From: Bifidobacterium breve
Lineage (GTDB): Bacteria; Actinomycetota; Acidimicrobiia; Acidimicrobiales; Ilumatobacteraceae
DNA: 64,000 bases
NCBI GenBank assembly: GCA_945862045.1
Contig: CAMAWR010000009.1
Span: forward strand, 1 to 64,000
Reading direction: 5' to 3'
The position numbers were made by a program, and so were the translations under genes. This document shows positions 56,536 to 64,000 of this stretch, in pieces (within the stretch, counting starts at the first letter, position 1; each line of letters begins with the position of its first letter). Under the pieces are notes generated by a model. It was not told the origin of the DNA and searched no databases. It saw only the letters and a list, made by a program, of their open reading frames with translations.

Positions 56536-56582
56536 TTCGCACGACGGTGGGTGGGAGGTGATTGTTCCCACATTTTTCTCAA

Positions 56583-56588
56583 TAGGTT
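56583..56588 (+). promoter_or_regulatory. -10 box of the 113-residue protein gene (leaderless)
   Basis: TAGGTT, 7 nt before the GTG at 56596. Confidence 0.55.
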
Positions 56589-56595
56589 GAGTGTC

Positions 56596-56937
56596 GTGAA
56601 GCCACCAGAGCAGTCAGACGATGACGTGGCACCAATACCGATCGCGCCGGCACTGGCCGACGATGCGCACATGGTGCGTCGCGCCGCCCAGCGCTACGGC
56701 ACGGTTGGCGCGATGCTCGCCGGCGGGATGGTTGCCTTCGACCGTATTCTGGGGCGCAAACCCAAAGAGCAACCGGCCATAGTCATCGAGGCGGCCACTG
56801 AGCCCGAAGATATAGACAAAGGCATTGCACTCACCCTGCGCGAGCCCGACGGGGAGGAGTTACACGTGTTTGCGCCGCCACCCGGGCGGCGGCGCTCTAG
56901 GGCAGTACGCCGACGGAGGCCAACGCCAGGCGAATGA
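56596..56937 (+). CDS. Small protein of unknown function with basic C-terminus
   Basis: 113 residues: acidic, Pro-rich start, a moderately hydrophobic helix (GTVGAMLAGGMVAFDRILG, about 40-58), then an acidic stretch and a very basic end (GRRRSRAVRRRRPTPGE). The -10 box spacing supports the GTG start. The last 41 nt overlap the convergent DUF4916 gene. No family recognised. Confidence 0.65.
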   Translation: MKPPEQSDDDVAPIPIAPALADDAHMVRRAAQRYGTVGAMLAGGMVAFDRILGRKPKEQPAIVIEAATEPEDIDKGIALTLREPDGEELHVFAPPPGRRRSRAVRRRRPTPGE

Positions 56938-57433
56938 GCCGGTCGTGTCCGCTGGTCATCTCGCGACGCACCGACTCGCTCACAGCTTCATCGGGTGGAT
57001 ACCACGCCAAGTCAATTGCCGCCTGCGTCGGTTGACAGTCACCCGACATGGGCACGACGAACGCGAGGCTCACTGCGTGTTGTCGTGGATCATGAAAACC
57101 CGACACCGACGGATCCGGGAAGTACTCCACCACGGTGAACGGTGCCGGCTCTGGTGGAATCTTCGGGAGCGCCAGAGGACCGAGGTCTTTCTCGATATGG
57201 CGCACCAATGCTTCACGAACACGTTCGTTGAGCAGTACACGACCTGATACCACGGTGCGCGAGATGTTTCCATCTGGTGCCTGGCGCAACAACATGCCGA
57301 CATGTGTGACGATGCCCATCTCGTCAATTCGCACCGGTATCGCGTCGACATACACGATCGGCACCTGGTCGCGCACGGCGTCGAGTTGTTGCGGGTCGAG
57401 CCAGTTGGTGCGGGTGTCGGTGCGGTCGGTCAT
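56897..57433 (-). CDS. DUF4916 / Nudix-fold protein
   Basis: 178 residues with a Nudix-like fold but no canonical Nudix box: NWLDPQQLDAVRDQVPIVYVDAIPVR, then GRVLLNERVREALVRHIEKDLGP and DPSVSGFHDPRQHAVSLAFVVPM, matching the actinobacterial DUF4916 family. Enzymatic activity is not established for the family. Begins with ATG at 57433, divergent from the DoxX gene. Confidence 0.82.
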   Translation of the reverse strand: MTDRTDTRTNWLDPQQLDAVRDQVPIVYVDAIPVRIDEMGIVTHVGMLLRQAPDGNISRTVVSGRVLLNERVREALVRHIEKDLGPLALPKIPPEPAPFTVVEYFPDPSVSGFHDPRQHAVSLAFVVPMSGDCQPTQAAIDLAWYPPDEAVSESVRREMTSGHDRLIRLALASVGVLP

Positions 57434-57458
57434 GGGCTGGTCGAGCCACAAAAAGACT

Positions 57459-57464
57459 TAGTCT
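57459..57464 (+). promoter_or_regulatory. -10 box of the DoxX-family gene (leaderless)
   Basis: TAGTCT, 6 nt before the GTG at 57471. Confidence 0.6.
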
Positions 57465-57470
57465 CTGCGC

Positions 57471-57851
57471 GTGGCTCGTTCAGAGAAACTACTCGCTGCT
57501 TTCCTGCTTGTCGCTGGAATCGCACATTTTGCCAACCCCGAATTCTTTGATGCGATCGTGCCACCCGCCTTGCCCGGGTCGCAACGGCTAGCCACCTACC
57601 TCTCGGGTGCCGGCGAAGTCGTCGTTGGGCTGGGCATCCTGTTTGGGCGCACTCGTCGAGTGGCGTTGTGGGCGGCAGCTGTCGTATTCATCGCCGTGTA
57701 TCCGGCCAACCTCTATATGGCGTGGGATTGGCGGGACCGCGAACTTTCCGAGCGTCTCGTGGCCTTCGGGCGACTCCCCCTCCAGATACCCCTGATTTGG
57801 TGGTCGATCGTTTTGGCCCGTCGGGCTACCAGTTCCCCGCCACGTACTTAG
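57471..57851 (+). CDS. DoxX-family membrane protein
   Basis: 126 residues with four membrane segments (about 5-20, 45-60, 67-84 and 105-120). FANPEFFDAIVPP near the start and LSGAGEVVVGLGIL are typical of DoxX-like proteins. Some family members help membrane redox complexes; the role here is unknown. Its last 26 nt overlap the convergent aldehyde dehydrogenase gene. Confidence 0.85.
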   Translation: MARSEKLLAAFLLVAGIAHFANPEFFDAIVPPALPGSQRLATYLSGAGEVVVGLGILFGRTRRVALWAAAVVFIAVYPANLYMAWDWRDRELSERLVAFGRLPLQIPLIWWSIVLARRATSSPPRT

Positions 57852-59205
57852 TCTCCAAAAACGCCAGCAACCCATCGTGGCCACCTTCACGACCGATACC
57901 TGAGGCCTTCACGCCACCGAATGGTGCGGCAGGGTCAGACACAAGCCCACGATTCAGCCCGATCATTCCCGTCTCGAGTGCTTCGGCGAACCGCAAACCT
58001 TTGCCAATATCCCGGGTGAACACATACGACACCAAGCCGTGTTCCACCGAGTTGCAGTGGCTGATGATGTCGTCGGCGTCGGTGAAGCGCACCATCGGGG
58101 CAACCGGGCCGAACACTTCATGTTTCAGGATGTCGGCGTCGAATGACACGTCGGTGAGCACGGTTGGGTGATAGCCAAACGAGTTGTCACTGGCCCGCCT
58201 GGCGCCGCACACCACGGTTGCACCGCCAGCAACTGCACCATCGACGAGTGCCGCCACATTGTCTTGTTGTTCCCGCGTAATGAGTGGCCCAACGTGCGTT
58301 GTCGCATCCAGGCCGTTGCCGAGCACTAGCGCTGACATGCGCTTGGCAAATGCGTCAACAAACCTGTCATGTATCTTGTCGTGCACGAAGAACCGATTGG
58401 CCGCCGTGCACGCAGCACCACCGTTGCGCATCTTGGCCAGCATCGCCCCATCAACTGCAACATCGATATCGGCATCGTCAAACACCACCAGTGGCGCATT
58501 GCCGCCCAGCTCCATCGAGCAGTTGATGATTCGCTCTGCGGCCTGAGCCAACAACATTGCGCCGACTCGTGTCGACCCCGTGAACGACAATTTGCGCACC
58601 AACCCCGAGGCAATCATCGCCGACACCGCAGCGCCCGGCGGTTCGGGCACCACGACGTTCACCACACCATCGGGTACACCAGCACGACGCAAGATATCGC
58701 AAATGGCCACGGCAGAAAGTGGTGTATCGCTTGCCGGCTTCAGCACCACCGTGCAACCTGCAGCCAATGCCGGGCCCATCTTGCGCGTGGCCATGGCGGC
58801 AGGAAAGTTCCAGGGTGTGGCCAAGAGCGACACACCAACCGGCTCGCGCGACACGAGCAACCAATTGGCCCCCGATGGTGCACGGCGATAATCGCCGTCG
58901 ATTCGTACCGCTTCTTCGCTGAACCAACGAAAGAATTCGGCCGCATAGGTGACCTCGGCCTTTGCGTCAGCAAGAACCTTGCCGTTCTCGCGCACGACCA
59001 GCCGCGCGAGTTCGTCATGTTCAGCCGTCATCAACTCGTATGCCCTGCGCAATATCTCGGCACGGGCCCGCGGTGCTGTGGCGCGCCAAGTGGCGAACGC
59101 TGAATGCGCGCGGTGCACGGCATTTAGGCAGTCGCTGACTTCTGCGCTGGCTACAGTGCCGACGAGCGACTGATCAAACGGATTGATGACATTAATTAGG
59201 CTCAC
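57826..59205 (-). CDS. gabD: NAD(P)-dependent aldehyde dehydrogenase, succinate-semialdehyde dehydrogenase type
   Basis: Oxidises succinate semialdehyde or a similar aldehyde. In 459 residues: TPWNFPAAMATRKMGPALAAGC, FTGSTRVG, MELGGNAPLVVFDDAD with catalytic Glu, NGGAACTAANRF with catalytic Cys, and the C-terminal KASGIGREGGHDGLL. The shorter start fits the family. GTG at 59205 has GGAGG only 1 nt before it, so the exact start is unsure; an ATT at 59196 has better spacing, and a GTG/ATG further upstream gives up to 479 residues. Divergent from an MFS gene. Confidence 0.9.
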   Translation of the reverse strand: MSLINVINPFDQSLVGTVASAEVSDCLNAVHRAHSAFATWRATAPRARAEILRRAYELMTAEHDELARLVVRENGKVLADAKAEVTYAAEFFRWFSEEAVRIDGDYRRAPSGANWLLVSREPVGVSLLATPWNFPAAMATRKMGPALAAGCTVVLKPASDTPLSAVAICDILRRAGVPDGVVNVVVPEPPGAAVSAMIASGLVRKLSFTGSTRVGAMLLAQAAERIINCSMELGGNAPLVVFDDADIDVAVDGAMLAKMRNGGAACTAANRFFVHDKIHDRFVDAFAKRMSALVLGNGLDATTHVGPLITREQQDNVAALVDGAVAGGATVVCGARRASDNSFGYHPTVLTDVSFDADILKHEVFGPVAPMVRFTDADDIISHCNSVEHGLVSYVFTRDIGKGLRFAEALETGMIGLNRGLVSDPAAPFGGVKASGIGREGGHDGLLAFLETKYVAGNW

Positions 59206-59246
59206 GCCTCCATTGTCGCAGATATTTTCACTCGCTCGTTGGTCGG

Positions 59247-59252
59247 TAGCCT
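59247..59252 (+). promoter_or_regulatory. -10 box of the second MFS gene (leaderless)
   Basis: TAGCCT, 6 nt before the GTG at 59259. Confidence 0.6.
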
Positions 59253-59258
59253 CGCTGC

Positions 59259-60440
59259 GTGCCACGCAAGCGTTTACTCATCGCATTGTTCGTGGCAATC
59301 GCCGTGAAATCTTCGGCATATGGCGTGATGTTCACGATGCTCGACGACTATCGCGAGCAGTTCGGCATCAGCGAAGGGTCCCTCGGGTTGGTGATTGCAA
59401 TCGGTTTTTTTACGTCGTTTTTTGCCCAAATCACCATCGCGCCGCTGGCCGACCGCGGCCGTTCACGCCAACTCATTTTCATCGGGTTGACACTGGCCAT
59501 CATTGGCAACTTTGCCATGGCTCTGTCTGACTCACTGCCCGAGTTGCTCGGCTCACGCTTCATTTCTGGTGTTGGGCTCGGTTGTGCACTACCGGCCATG
59601 CGCCGTGTCATCATCGTGAGCGAGCCCGAAAATCTCGGTCGCAATCTCGGGCGAGTGTTGTCCTGCGAGGTCGGCGGGTTCGCTGCCGGGCCCGTCATCT
59701 CGGCATTTCTCGTGGCACCCTTCGGGATTCCGGCCCCCTTCGTGGTCATCGGTATCGCACTGTCAATCGTGACCACCACGATCTTTGCCATGCCGATTCC
59801 GGAAACGGCAGCCGAGGATCACCCGACTGAGCGTTTTGCCATCGACCTGTTGCGCGACCGTTCAATTGCCGCTGGTGTGCTCATTGGTGTTGCAGTGTTC
59901 TTCATGATCGGAACCTTCGATTCGCTGTGGGCGCTCATGATGAACGACCTTGACGCCCCGACATGGATGGCGAACACTGGTGTCACGCTTTTTGTTTTGC
60001 CGATGGTCGTGATGGCCCCATACGGTGGGCGCTTCGTGCAGCGCGTCGGCCCGTTCCGGGCCGGTGGTTTCGGAATGTTGTTTGGTGCTGCGTGCATGGC
60101 GCTGTACGGCGCAATATCTATGCCGTGGTTGTTGATGGTGGTGTTCTTGGTGCACACACTGAACGACGGTATGACTGTTACGAGTGCCGGCGTCTCGGTT
60201 GGCATGGTGGCCCTACCTGAACGTCAGGCCGGAGCACAGGGTTTGCTCGGCGGCATCCAAACGCTCACTGGCGGGATTGCCGCATCATTTGCCGGGGTGT
60301 CGTACGAGTATTTCGGGCGTACCACCACTTTTGCCATCGCCGGGCTCGTCATGGCGGCACTAATCGGTATGGCGCGTCTGCTGGCCGGCAACCGTTGGAA
60401 TCTGCGTGGTGGCACACCGGCCGTGCCCGCGCACGTATAA
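59259..60440 (+). CDS. MFS transporter
   Basis: 393 residues with about 12 membrane helices. The loop motif APLADRGRSRQLIFIG near residue 65 is the MFS A-motif, and GSRFISGVGLGCALPAMRRV is a helix-4 motif often seen in drug/H+ antiporters. Substrate not predictable. It may form a unit with the Nudix gene 5 nt downstream. Confidence 0.88.
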   Translation: MPRKRLLIALFVAIAVKSSAYGVMFTMLDDYREQFGISEGSLGLVIAIGFFTSFFAQITIAPLADRGRSRQLIFIGLTLAIIGNFAMALSDSLPELLGSRFISGVGLGCALPAMRRVIIVSEPENLGRNLGRVLSCEVGGFAAGPVISAFLVAPFGIPAPFVVIGIALSIVTTTIFAMPIPETAAEDHPTERFAIDLLRDRSIAAGVLIGVAVFFMIGTFDSLWALMMNDLDAPTWMANTGVTLFVLPMVVMAPYGGRFVQRVGPFRAGGFGMLFGAACMALYGAISMPWLLMVVFLVHTLNDGMTVTSAGVSVGMVALPERQAGAQGLLGGIQTLTGGIAASFAGVSYEYFGRTTTFAIAGLVMAALIGMARLLAGNRWNLRGGTPAVPAHV

Positions 60441-60445
60441 GAACG

Positions 60446-60922
60446 ATGGCACACCGCGACGGCGACGGCTTCATGTTGTGCGACTGCGGTCGCGAACATT
60501 GGGGTCTGCATGGTGCCGCGGGGTTGCTGTTGGTGCGAACCGATGTGAATCCACCGCTCGTGCTCTTGCAGTTGCGTGCCGGCTGGACCCACGGTGGTGG
60601 CACGTGGGCGGTTCCTGGCGGTGCCCGCGATTCACACGAAGACATCGTGACCGCTGCCATCCGCGAGGCTCATGAAGAAGTCGGTGTCGACTCCACGCGC
60701 ATGGCCGTGCGTTGCGTTTTTGCCGATGATCACGGCAGTTGGCGTTACGACACCGTGATTGCATTCACCAAAGACGATGCCGGGGTATACGCCGCTAACC
60801 ACGAATCAGCAGAAACACGTTGGGTGCCGCTTGACGATGTGGCAACGTTCGATCTGCACCCTGGTTTGGGTGCCAACTGGTCAGAGCTTGCCGCGCTCGT
60901 GCGCGCCGAGCTTGCTGCCTAG
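60446..60922 (+). CDS. Nudix hydrolase
   Basis: The 158-residue protein has a perfect Nudix box GARDSHEDIVTAAIREAHEEVG. Near the start, CDCGREHWGLHGAAG resembles the short metal-binding lead found in actinobacterial 8-oxo-dGTP-type Nudix proteins. The ATG at 60446 is 5 nt after the MFS stop. The next gene is convergent and its stop directly abuts this one. Confidence 0.9.
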   Translation: MAHRDGDGFMLCDCGREHWGLHGAAGLLLVRTDVNPPLVLLQLRAGWTHGGGTWAVPGGARDSHEDIVTAAIREAHEEVGVDSTRMAVRCVFADDHGSWRYDTVIAFTKDDAGVYAANHESAETRWVPLDDVATFDLHPGLGANWSELAALVRAELAA

Positions 60923-62275
60923 TTACATCGCGCGGGCGTACAACTCGTGGATGTCTCCACGAGTCGGATACTTCGGCGTGTTCAGAATGATGAGGTCGCG
61001 CAACGCATCCTGCGTGAGGTCGTTGATGTTGTCGTGAGAGGCACCCAGTTCGCGCAGTTTTTTGTTGGTGCCAACTGTTGCCGACAACTTCTCGACTGCG
61101 GCAATGCCTGCCTCGGGGTCACTCTCTGACCCGAGTGCTTCACCGATATCGGCGTAACGCTGTGCCACCACATCGCGGTTGAACCGCATCACGTGCGGCA
61201 ACATCGTGGCCAGTGTCTGGCCATGCGCCTGATGCAGCTGACCCGAGATTGGGTGACCGGTTGCGTGCACGAGCCCAAGTAGCGGGCCCGACGAAAATGC
61301 GCGACCAGCAAGATGTGATGCGATTTGCATTTGCGCCCGCGCTTCGAGGTCGCCGCCGTTCATCACAGCTTTGGGTAACCATTGACCGGTCAAACGAATG
61401 GCATGCAGCGCGAGTGCGTCGGCGTAGGGGTTTGAACCTGCCGAGGTATAGCACTCGATGGCGTGCGTGAGCACGTCCATGCCGCAGGCCGCCGTGCCCC
61501 GCGCGGGCATGCCGAGGGTGAGTGTCGGGTCAAGTAGCACCACGGCCGGTGCCACCGACGGGTTGCTAAAAGTCAACTTACGATGCACCTTCGGGTTGGT
61601 GAGCGTGTCGGTGATGAGCCCACCACCGTTGGTTTCAGATGCCGTACCCGAGGTGGTTGGCAACGCAATCGTCGACAACCCAGGCTTCAAGGCTTGTGCT
61701 CGTGGGGCAAGCGTGCTGAAGTCGATGCGATCATTCGCATCGAGATTCGGTGCGAACGCCAAATGCAGGTTGTCAACGCCGTTTGGGGCTGCCAACGCGA
61801 TGTACTTGCCACAGTCCATCACTGAGCCACCGCCGATGAACACAACGACGGTTCCCTCCAAACCGAATTTGTTGAGTGCAGCAACACCCGCAGCAACATT
61901 CAGGTCGGTGGGGTTGGGTGACACCTGATCAAACACGAGTGTTGGTACACCGGCTTTTTCTAGGTTCGCCACGATTGGTGCCACGATTCCGGCACCACGC
62001 ACACCCTGGTCGGTAACGATGAACGCTTTCTTGCCACGAGCCAGCACGTATTGCGGCAGCGAGGCGGCAACCCCGGGGCCCGAGACCGTCTCGGAGAGCG
62101 CCGCCAAGTTGAACATTCGTTGGGCCGAAACCGCTGGGCCGAAGTTTGCCGACGATTTCTTGGCCGTCTTTACTGACTTCTTTGCAGCTTTCTTCGCTGG
62201 CTTCTTTACGACTTTTTTCTTGACCGTCTTTTTCTTTACGGTCTTTTTCTTTACGGTCTTTTTCTTGGCTGCCAT
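60923..62275 (-). CDS. Iron-containing alcohol dehydrogenase with histone-H1-like N-terminal tail
   Basis: 450 residues. Residues 4-42 are Lys-rich repeats (three KKKTV units, then PAKKAAKK), like bacterial H1-type proteins. From about 50 on it is a group III ADH: FIGGGSVMDCGK (NAD), PTTSGTASETNG, GMDVLTHAIECYTS and HATGHPISGQLHQAHGQT with metal His ligands. The alcohol substrate is unknown. The tail could bind nucleic acid or polyphosphate. A GGGGAGGA Shine-Dalgarno lies 11 nt before the ATG. The repeat shows at DNA level too. Confidence 0.9.
   Translation of the reverse strand: MAAKKKTVKKKTVKKKTVKKKVVKKPAKKAAKKSVKTAKKSSANFGPAVSAQRMFNLAALSETVSGPGVAASLPQYVLARGKKAFIVTDQGVRGAGIVAPIVANLEKAGVPTLVFDQVSPNPTDLNVAAGVAALNKFGLEGTVVVFIGGGSVMDCGKYIALAAPNGVDNLHLAFAPNLDANDRIDFSTLAPRAQALKPGLSTIALPTTSGTASETNGGGLITDTLTNPKVHRKLTFSNPSVAPAVVLLDPTLTLGMPARGTAACGMDVLTHAIECYTSAGSNPYADALALHAIRLTGQWLPKAVMNGGDLEARAQMQIASHLAGRAFSSGPLLGLVHATGHPISGQLHQAHGQTLATMLPHVMRFNRDVVAQRYADIGEALGSESDPEAGIAAVEKLSATVGTNKKLRELGASHDNINDLTQDALRDLIILNTPKYPTRGDIHELYARAM
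62226..62266. repeat. 15-bp tandem repeat encoding the Lys-rich tail
   Basis: Two full and one partial copy of GTCTTTTTCTTTACG (plus strand), giving the KKKTV repeats of the alcohol dehydrogenase N-terminus. The repeat can grow or shrink by five residues without a frameshift. Confidence 0.85.
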
Positions 62276-62388
62276 GATGCTTGGGTCCTCCCCACACGTC
62301 GGCGGGTGTTGTCACCCGTAGCGGTCACGGTAGCAAAGTTGGCGTGTTGCCCGTCAAGCGGCGCACGCTGGCAGGGCGCTGCGACGGC

Positions 62389-63711
62389 TTAGGAAGAAAC
62401 TGGTTGGCTGTGGCCGTTTCGTTCATGCTTCGCCACAGGTTGCTTTTCTTCTTCGAAGCGAGCAATTTCAGCGCGCCCAACCACGTGCCAATGCACCTCG
62501 TCGGGGCCGTCAGCCAGCCGCAACGTGCGTTGCCCGGCATACATGCGCGCCAGCGGGGTCCACTGCGAAATACCCGCGCCACCAAACACCTGGATTGCCT
62601 CGTCGATGATCTTGCACACTCGCTCGGGCACCATGGCCTTCACCGCACTCACCCAGATGCGCGCTTCGGCGTTGCCCATCGTGTCCATCGCCTTGGCACC
62701 ACGCAACACCATGAGTCGCATGGCTTCGATTTCGATCCGTGCCTTAGCAATCACTTCGGTGTTCTTGCCGAGGCGGGCAATTGGCTTACCAAAGGCTTCG
62801 CGCGACAATCCCCGACGCACCATCAACTCCAGTGCCCGCTCTGCTGCGCCAATCGAACGCATGCAATGGTGGATGCGACCCGGCCCGAGCCGCACTTGGG
62901 AAATCTCAAAGCCACGACCTTCACCAAGCAGCATGTTCGCTGCCGGCACTCGCACATTGTTGAATCGCAGGTGCATATGGCCGTGCGGTGCATCGTCTTC
63001 GCCGAACACTTCCATCGAACCGAGAATCTCCACACCTTTGGTCTGCATCGGCACCAAAATTTGCGAGTGGCGCTGGTGCGGGGGCGCATCCGGGCTGGTG
63101 AGCAGCATGCAGATCATGATTTTGCAACGTGGGTCGCCGGCACCAGAGATGTAGAACTTCTCGCCGTTGATCAACCATTCGTCACCGTCACGCACGGCGC
63201 GACAAGCAAGGTTCTTGGCATCAGACGACGCAACATCGGGTTCGGTCATGGCGTAGGCAGAGCGAATCTCGCCATTGAGGAGCGGCTTCAACCATTGTTC
63301 CTTTTGCTGCGGCGTTCCGACGCGCTCGAGCACTTCCATGTTCCCGGTGTCGGGTGCGCTGCAGTTCATTACCTCGGATGCAATTGGGTTCTTGCCCAGC
63401 TCGAATGCGATATATGCATAGTCGAGGTTGGAGAGCCCCTCGCCTGTTTCAGCATTCGGCAGAAAGAAGTTCCACAATCCGGCCTGCTTGGCCTTGTTCT
63501 TCAACTCACTGAGCAGTTCCAACTGACCGACGCCATAGGCCCAACGGTCGGCACGGCCTTCGCCAAGCTCGAAATACTTGTGGGTGACGGGTTCAATCTC
63601 TGTGGCAATGAACTTCTTCACTGCTTCATACAGCGGCACCGCCTTGGCGGACATCGCGAGATTCATTGCATCATCGGTGGCTACACCGGAGTACATGCCT
63701 GGACGGGTCAT
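62389..63711 (-). CDS. Acyl-CoA dehydrogenase (ACAD10/11-like)
   Basis: Flavoenzyme that makes the alpha-beta double bond in acyl-CoA. In 440 residues: SAYAMTEPDVASSDA, GEKFYISGAGDPRC, VRLGPGRIHHCMR, and C-terminal QVFGGAGISQWTPLARMYAGQRTLRLADGPDEVH. This long C-terminal helix region and length resemble the ACAD10/11 branch that handles 4-hydroxy or branched acyl-CoAs; exact substrate unknown. The ATG at 63711 follows a TAGGGT box by 6 nt. Confidence 0.92.
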   Translation of the reverse strand: MTRPGMYSGVATDDAMNLAMSAKAVPLYEAVKKFIATEIEPVTHKYFELGEGRADRWAYGVGQLELLSELKNKAKQAGLWNFFLPNAETGEGLSNLDYAYIAFELGKNPIASEVMNCSAPDTGNMEVLERVGTPQQKEQWLKPLLNGEIRSAYAMTEPDVASSDAKNLACRAVRDGDEWLINGEKFYISGAGDPRCKIMICMLLTSPDAPPHQRHSQILVPMQTKGVEILGSMEVFGEDDAPHGHMHLRFNNVRVPAANMLLGEGRGFEISQVRLGPGRIHHCMRSIGAAERALELMVRRGLSREAFGKPIARLGKNTEVIAKARIEIEAMRLMVLRGAKAMDTMGNAEARIWVSAVKAMVPERVCKIIDEAIQVFGGAGISQWTPLARMYAGQRTLRLADGPDEVHWHVVGRAEIARFEEEKQPVAKHERNGHSQPVSS

Positions 63712-63717
63712 GGGCTT

Positions 63718-63723
63718 ACCCTA
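63718..63723 (-). promoter_or_regulatory. -10 box of the acyl-CoA dehydrogenase gene (leaderless)
   Basis: TAGGGT, 6 nt before the ATG at 63711. Confidence 0.55.
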
Positions 63724-63752
63724 ACCGTGGATGTTTGCGCCGTCGTAACCGT

Positions 63753-64000
63753 TCATGCACTGAATTGCAGGCCGACAAACTCACCTGTTTGACGCCACGC
63801 ATCGAGAAACTCAAAGAATGCGATGGGGCCACCCGGGTGCCCGCTGCCGTTGAACATGTCGCTCTGGGAGATTGGTTGACCCTCGTTGTTGTAATAGCCG
63901 GGCGTGCAGTCGGGGTTGCCGCGCAAGCCCCGCTGGTTGCTGGTGATGAAGGTGAGCCAATCGTTTTCTGCCACTTGCGTCGGTTCGACCTGTCGCACGC
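63753..64000 (-). CDS. C-terminal end of a flavin-containing monooxygenase (partial, runs off right edge)
   Basis: The last 82 or so residues are present. PDCTPGYYNNEGQP and PGGPIAFFEFLDAWR are typical of the C-terminus of Baeyer-Villiger/FMO-type NAD(P)/FAD monooxygenases. The N-terminal FAD and NADPH sites lie outside the window. It is 41 nt upstream of the acyl-CoA dehydrogenase gene on the same strand. Confidence 0.8.
   Translation of the reverse strand, partial: VRQVEPTQVAENDWLTFITSNQRGLRGNPDCTPGYYNNEGQPISQSDMFNGSGHPGGPIAFFEFLDAWRQTGEFVGLQFSA

Noticed and set aside
62281-63792. 503-codon plus-strand frame opposite the acyl-CoA dehydrogenase
   Set aside because: Covers the whole opposing real gene and part of the next; no recognisable protein motif.

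Overview
The window reads as one continuous piece of an actinobacterial chromosome, most likely from class Acidimicrobiia or a close relative. The evidence is gene content: MshA of mycothiol synthesis, a WhiB protein, SenX3/RegX3/PhoU, a GlnR-like orphan regulator, Rex, an RsiG-type protein, and the mycobacteria-like neighbourhood mshA - YbjN - proC - phosphatase. G+C is fairly high (roughly 58 percent by eye) and genes are packed tightly on both strands. There are no rRNA genes, insertion sequences, prophage genes or CRISPR arrays. One tRNA (Pro, anticodon CGG) is present.

Layout. 1-5.8 kb: Rex, a membrane protein, acyl-CoA ligase, SAM hydroxide adenosyltransferase, a structured non-coding stretch and proC/YbjN. 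5.8-11.7 kb: mshA, a helix-turn-helix regulator, a MoaD-RsiG fusion, a phosphatase, an MFS carrier and nadE. 11.8-17 kb: a nitrogen block (glutamine synthetase II, glutamine synthetase I, GlnR-like regulator), then 8-oxoguanine deaminase, a 51-residue membrane protein and RidA. 17-28 kb: a Tat lipoprotein, ErpA and Mrp, Nudix, NfeD, a lone receiver, tRNA-Pro, the lysC - methyltransferase - asd operon, a cyclophilin and a phosphatase. 27-34 kb: 3-hydroxyacyl-CoA dehydrogenase, Aat, an ethylmalonyl-CoA-mutase-like enzyme, a moaE - mreB - acyltransferase - LysM operon and a DUF2342 protein. 34.5-41.3 kb: a phosphate and polyphosphate block (regX3, senX3, phoU, ppk, ppx). 41-46 kb: tatA, whiB, and a MoxR ATPase and VWA protein flanking a nucleotide cyclase. 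46-51 kb: a 1762-residue secreted protease with two subtilisin domains. 51-64 kb: SDR, an ABC exporter, Nei, DoxX, an aldehyde dehydrogenase, MFS, Nudix, an iron-dependent alcohol dehydrogenase with a histone-H1-like tail, an acyl-CoA dehydrogenase and the end of a flavin monooxygenase.

Two observations stand out. First, 33 of about 66 coding starts have a TANNNT hexamer ending 6-9 nt before the start codon, with no room for a leader or Shine-Dalgarno sequence. Leaderless mRNA therefore looks like the default for first genes here, and these boxes fix many start codons. In three cases the TAG of the box is also the stop codon of the gene before. Second, the gene at 7372-8094 joins a MoaD-like ubiquitin fold to an RsiG-like domain. 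That domain carries one exact and one nearly exact copy of the cyclic-di-GMP motif E(X)3S(X)2R(X)3Q(X)3D, spaced exactly 100 residues apart. This is the best candidate for something undescribed.

How the genes fit together: carbon enters through acyl-CoA enzymes (ligase, dehydrogenases, mutase). Nitrogen assimilation, phosphate sensing with polyphosphate turnover, and NADH sensing each form a compact block with its own regulator. All functions are inferred from sequence recognised by eye; no database search was run.
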